Assembly: GCF_963576545.1 (NCBI RefSeq)
Contig: NC_083645.1
Location: forward strand, 1,550,001 to 1,614,000
Direction of reading: 5' to 3'
DNA length: 64,000 nucleotides
From: Limanda limanda
Lineage: Eukaryota; Chordata; Actinopteri; Pleuronectiformes; Pleuronectidae
The stretch's first letter is position 1, and each line of letters opens with the position of its first letter. This document shows positions 59,344 through 64,000 of this stretch, piece after piece. Both the position numbers and the translations under genes were made by a program. The notes beneath the pieces were generated by a model that did not search any database, had not been told where the DNA came from, and saw only the letters and a program-made list of their open reading frames with translations.

Positions 59344-62300
59344 GGCAGCCTGCCTCAATCACACAGCGATGGATAATTTTTGGGGATGTTTGTTATAGAT
59401 GTAGAGTTCTGCTCTGTGAGCTCTAATGGCTCCAGCAGCACCCCACATTTATTCCTCCATCTGATATCTCTCTGCCCTCTGTGTCGCTCCTCATTTATTT
59501 GACTCTTAATTAAGGGAGGAGGCTCTGTTAATCTCAGCCCACTGTGCACTAATGACCTGCAGGGGGCTTCTCCTCCCACAAAGAGCTGACAGAGGGAGAG
59601 GGTTGACTCAGTGTCAGCACACAAGTGTCTTTGTCTGAAAGTGTGTCTGCAGGTGGGTGATGCTGCACACGACTCATGAGAAAGTGAGTTTGGGTTTAAC
59701 TGTGTGTGTGTGTGTGTCCCCGGTGGAGGAAGGGCTTAGGGGTCAGGGGTCACCAGTGGCCTGACAAAAGGAGCACCCCCCCACCTCAAAAAGCCATGTG
59801 CCTGGCAGTGGGGGCTGGGGGAGGAAAATAGGCTTATTACCATCGGCTCTCGTCTGGCCTGTAACAATGATGGATCAGCATCTGCACATCCTGACACACT
59901 GATACTTATCCCTCAGTGGGAGAGCGACCTCGATGGTCAGCACCAGAGAGGGAAAGGGGCACAGGGGGTGGGGGGGCTGGGTGTGTGTGCAGGGAGGCTT
60001 TGCAGGGTGCAGGCATCTTTATATATGTGACAGCATGTTGTGGTGCTGAGCAGTGCCTGCTGTCATGCAGCGACAGATTGCCTTATTTAGACTGCTATCC
60101 ATCTGCATCTCACCGCAGCTATTCATTAACTCCAGTTGGTAAAATGAAAATCCCTGTCCAGTAACAAGTGAAGGATGAGGGCCACAAGTGCCAGTAGATG
60201 AACAAAGGTAGAGTGCACAGCTCAGACTGGACCTGCACTGCTCAACACAGAATCTGCTGGAGTGAATAAAGGAAAAGTTAATGGAAATGATTGCATTTTA
60301 AATTGCTTTTTAGATGATACGAAAGTAGGTACTTAATTCATTATCTATTGGTGCATGTTGATGTCCGATTCTCTCTTGAGACTGAGAGTGCATTATTGGC
60401 CTTGGCATTTAGTTTTCAACAGCATCTCATGGTCTTTGTCACCAAATAGCATTTGTTTTGGATTTATTTAGCATCCAGGGAAGTTTGTAGGTCTTCCACT
60501 TCTTTTTTATTTTTTGAGATCTGGGGCGGAGGATCACTCAGCACCTGTTAATGTTGTAAATAATGTCCAGAGAGATTTGGACTTTCGGGTTTTAAAGAAT
60601 GTAAACACTTTCATTTGATGAAATATTACTATTAAAAAATGTTAAATATTAAATATTAAAAAAATAATTGTTTTTACAGTTTTTTACATGGCAAGTCTAG
60701 TTTGAGTATTTACATGTCATAAAGTGTCTGTGGTTCTTATTTTGTAGACCTGTTAAATTTGGCCTTTGCTCAATTGTTCGCTAACACTGTAAACAGGTGT
60801 GAGATTTAATACTCCATAGGAAACGTGAACTAAGATCTATACAGATTTAGATATACAAATCAAAAATTATTTATGAAACGACTGAGCAGCATTCTTTTAA
60901 CGTATATGTAATTTGTAAAGTATTTTATTTATGTTTATATAAGTTTTATTGAAACTTATTATGTATATTATTTATTAATGTAAGTAAATATACAGTTCAT
61001 GTGTTTCATGTTGTCCACAGCATCTGCTCTATGAGTTTTTATCAGCACCTTACATCCTCTAAAATAAGTCCCCAACTGAGTGCTTCATTTAACCTGATGT
61101 AACTAAAATGTTTTTTTTTGGCATCAAAAATTCATCCCTGTGACTTACTCTATAGCCACTATAAAGTTACGGGCTCAAGTGAGCTGCAGTAACTCCCTTT
61201 ATTGCACCTCTCCATTTTCTCACTTAAAAAAGCTATGTCTTGTTATAATAGGACCAAAAGCAATAGAGTGAGGAAGAGCTGATTAGAAATGAAAGCCGTA
61301 GACATGGGAAGGGGGGCGACAAGCGACGGAGGGGCCGTCCTTTAGGCAAGACTAATGAATAAGGTGTCGTGACTGATGACTGGGGCTTTCTCATGGAAAT
61401 CAATGCTGGCAAAGTAATTAGAAAGCTCTTTCATTAGCTTAAACACAGCTAGCCAAAGAGATGCTTCTGGTGGATCTCTCTCTCTCAACCTACCCCATCA
61501 GAGAATATCCCTCCTGGGAGCATAGGATTTGTCTGAGCCTTGAGTTTTTCATTAACAAACCCACTGGGATGAATGAAGAAGAAGAAGAGCAGTGGTAGGG
61601 AGAAGTGAAAGAAAGCTCACAACACACCAAATCAGATCATTAGTGTGTTTTTTCAAAATTATTTTTACCCTGTGCAAGGCTCTGATTCAAATTAATAGTC
61701 AATTAGCCCAACTATTAACATGTTTTCCAGAACCCAGTGCTGTAGAAGAGTGAGCTCGACAGAAAAATCCTCCTCACTCATCTGGCATTTCAGTTTTTCC
61801 TAATGCAAATCATCTTCCTCTAAAATCCCACCCCCACTTTTCTGGCCTTTTTTAAATATATGTGTTGAGTTGCCAATGAATGATTCAGGAAGGAGCATTC
61901 CGCTAAGTGTTTTCAGCTCGAAATGTGAATCGGAGGGTGCTTTTAATGTCTCTTTCCTCATCAACACACAGGTAATGGCCCTCAGTGTAGCGCTGGCTCT
62001 GGCCCACATTTCAGCCATGTGAGATCACGTGAAATCTGCACACGCAGACACACACACTGCAGTCGCCTGTTGCTGTGCCTGTGCTCTTCCCTCAGTAGCT
62101 TGGAGTGGGTCTGTCTGGAGAACACGAGCACAGTAGATGCTTGGAGACTCTTAAGCTGTCAGAAAATCTTGTTTACTTTTCATTTTTACACCCCGCCATA
62201 GCCCCACTCTGGGGCTTTCTCATCCCTGATACACTTCCGAAAACTTGTACTGCCTGCACATGTGCTACTCCCCTGCCTATTGCTCACAACACAAACCAAC

Positions 62301-62955
62301 TGGTGGATTTCAGAGCCGACTCAAACAAATATACACTTACAGTTGTTTCTACAAGTTCAACTCTGTCATGTTTTGGGAAGAAATGGCTTTTGCTGCATGC
62401 TGCCACAGGAAAGCCACTGCTTATGTATGATTGAAGGGGTTTCTCTTAGATTATTGGACTTAGAGATAGGAATTTAATTATTTTTAAAAGCCCTGCCTCT
62501 AATGGAGGTCAAACTAAGTGGAGGATCATGCCACGGTCATTAGCTAGTTAAATGCTGATGACTTTAAGGTTCACGAGTTGAGGCCCCTTGCAGTTTCCTC
62601 CTCAGTCCCAACCTGGAATGTGTTTAGATAAACCACGAGAGAATTCATTACGACAGGCCCGGTTATGTGCCGTGTAAGTACCCCCTTAGTTCCCTCAACC
62701 CATTGGGCCACCATGATAAACACAGTGCGGTTTTCACTGCCTGGACCTTTTAATTAAGGTCGTAAAACATGATCCTGCAGTGATAACTAATGGCAGTGAA
62801 TTGCTTGCAATAGTTAGTTGCTGTGAAACCCTAAATAAAATATTTGTGCCTGTGTGGGGTACTGCAGAAAGCAATTATTAACAAAGCTCAGCAGTGCACC
62901 AGAGTACTCAATGAAAAGTTTGTCTGTATGTAAAGTGAAGTAATAGACAATTGTG
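59343..62955. other. Unique non-coding sequence, candidate regulatory blocks
   Basis: No gene. Segments 59376-59640 and 61300-61470 are free of repeats and have enhancer-like texture (ttgactcttaattaaggg; aagtaattagaaagc). A GT run lies at 59702-59719. This is inference only. Confidence 0.4.
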
Positions 62956-62959
62956 AGAC

Positions 62960-63180
62960 ACAGATCTGATGACTACCCCCCTTTACAGTTGATTATGCAT
63001 TTTTATTGCAATCTAACTGCTTCATATAATCATTAAAATGAAAAATTTGATGGTTATTGCATTGGCTTATTAGTCCTCCTGCAATGAATTAGATGTTTGC
63101 TAATTACATTTGTGCAATAAGTAATCATTTTGCAGTTTAATAAACTGTTAACTGCCCCTGCAATGCCATGCTGATAAAGT
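62960..63180. other. Candidate conserved non-coding element
   Basis: The segment is dense in POU-, SOX- and homeodomain-like words: gattatgcatttttattgcaat, ttgctaattacatttgtgcaataag, taatcattttgca. It contains no repeats and no open frame. Vertebrate developmental enhancers commonly look like this, but conservation cannot be tested from one sequence. Confidence 0.35.
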
Positions 63181-64000
63181 ATCAACACAGAAGGTAAATG
63201 CACTCACAAGAGCAAGTAAGTGAAGGAATCTTAGACCAAAGATTATAGTGAGGAAAAGCAGGACTCAGGCATGCCTTGAACCACTCCGAAATCCAAATCA
63301 CAACAGAGGGAGGGCGCTCAGCCTGCTGTGAAAGCTGATCCAGGGATCTATAAGAGTTTCCACACAAATGGCCTCAAAATTAGGAACACGTGGCGCTGGA
63401 GCGAGAAAGAATCTACCCCCACACCAAAAATGAAAAGAAAAAGACAGAAAGAAAGGCCAGCGCCTGCCTCGCATCTGCCAAGAGAAACAGAGAAGAAGAA
63501 GTGGGGGCTGGTGGGCGGCTGGGGGTAGTAAATCTTTGGTCTAATGAATGAGCACTCCTGAAAATATGTCACCCATTGGACCTGCACATGGTAAACATTC
63601 AACTTGAGCCACATAGGAGGTCTTTTGTTGGCTCCCCTCACCCCCTCTCGGGTTGGAGCAGAAAATCACTTTAGATGCTGCTGTCGTTCCTCTATTGTCC
63701 CAGTAGCATGCGTCACCCACAACACACACACTATTTGAAAAGGGACGACATTGTCTTGGCGAATGTAATGAGTTGTCTTAGGTACGCTTTTAGTGACCCA
63801 TGCAAGGCGGAACACCCTCTGCCCAGAACCTGGTTAACTTAGAGAGTTTTATGATCGACACCAAAGCAAATAGTGTTGCTGAAAGAGGTGCTCCTCTGCT
63901 TTGGTGAAGATGAGAAGAGAGAACAGGTTTTAAATGATGCTTAGCATCTGGAAGATACTCCTTACAACTACCTGTTTGAAGATAAAAAGAAACAAGTAAA
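63181..64000. other. Unique non-coding sequence to the window edge
   Basis: No gene or classifiable repeat. Open frames of 60-97 residues at 63182-63729 have no recognisable domain. Confidence 0.5.

Overview
The window looks like about 64 kb of intergenic or deep intronic DNA from a ray-finned fish, most likely a percomorph teleost. The organism call rests on repeats: a Ty3/Gypsy LTR element, a Tx1-clade LINE with two open frames, RTE-type LINE tails ending in GGAT repeats, an L2/CR1-type LINE tail ending in ATT repeats, a tRNA-derived SINE, a piggyBac copy, hAT-type non-autonomous elements, and very dense CA/GT microsatellites. No host protein-coding gene, rRNA gene or functional tRNA gene could be supported on either strand. 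All sizeable credible coding sequence belongs to mobile elements.

Layout. 1-3.2 kb: 3' part of a Gypsy element (pol plus a short 3' LTR) whose polymerase has lost its catalytic YxDD block. 3.2-7.7 kb: unassigned sequence with microsatellites. 7.7-8.24 kb: minus-strand 5'-truncated RTE-type LINE. 8.46-9.85 kb: over 1 kb of nearly pure pyrimidine on the + strand. 12.3-12.8 kb: GC-rich imperfect tandem repeat and a SINE tail. 13.35-13.73 kb: decayed copy of a MITE that recurs at 44.1 kb. 14-24.7 kb: mostly unique DNA with an L2-type LINE tail (18.5 kb), a second RTE tail (20.1 kb), two perfect 14-bp stem-loops and an AT-cored palindrome (22.8 kb). 24.8-29.6 kb: the largest feature, a minus-strand Tx1-clade LINE with both frames open, a complete 5' part and a missing 3' end, abutting a GGAGA satellite. 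32.2-32.5 kb: SINE with an 8-bp target duplication. 37.0-38.7 kb: piggyBac copy flanked by TTAA. 40.7-41.1 kb: four microsatellites in 380 bp. 45.9-46.6 kb: hAT deletion derivative with a perfect 8-bp duplication and a residual BED-finger frame. 52.0-52.5 kb: three copies of a LINE-like tail, two of them forming a large inverted repeat. 54.2-54.4 kb: another LINE tail. 56.5 kb: short interstitial TTAGGG tract. 59.3 kb: 34-base G homopolymer. 59.4-64 kb: unique DNA with motif-dense stretches that could be conserved regulatory elements.

The elements do not form a pathway. Each is an independent insertion of different age: the Tx1 LINE and the Gypsy copy keep long open frames and look young, the piggyBac copy is moderately decayed, and the RTE and L2 tails are old. 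I found no convincing undescribed biological system. The most useful leads are the palindromic subterminal motif of the piggyBac element, the 3'-truncated Tx1 LINE beside its satellite, the in-frame pol deletions of the Gypsy element, and the hAT derivative that keeps the start of its transposase.
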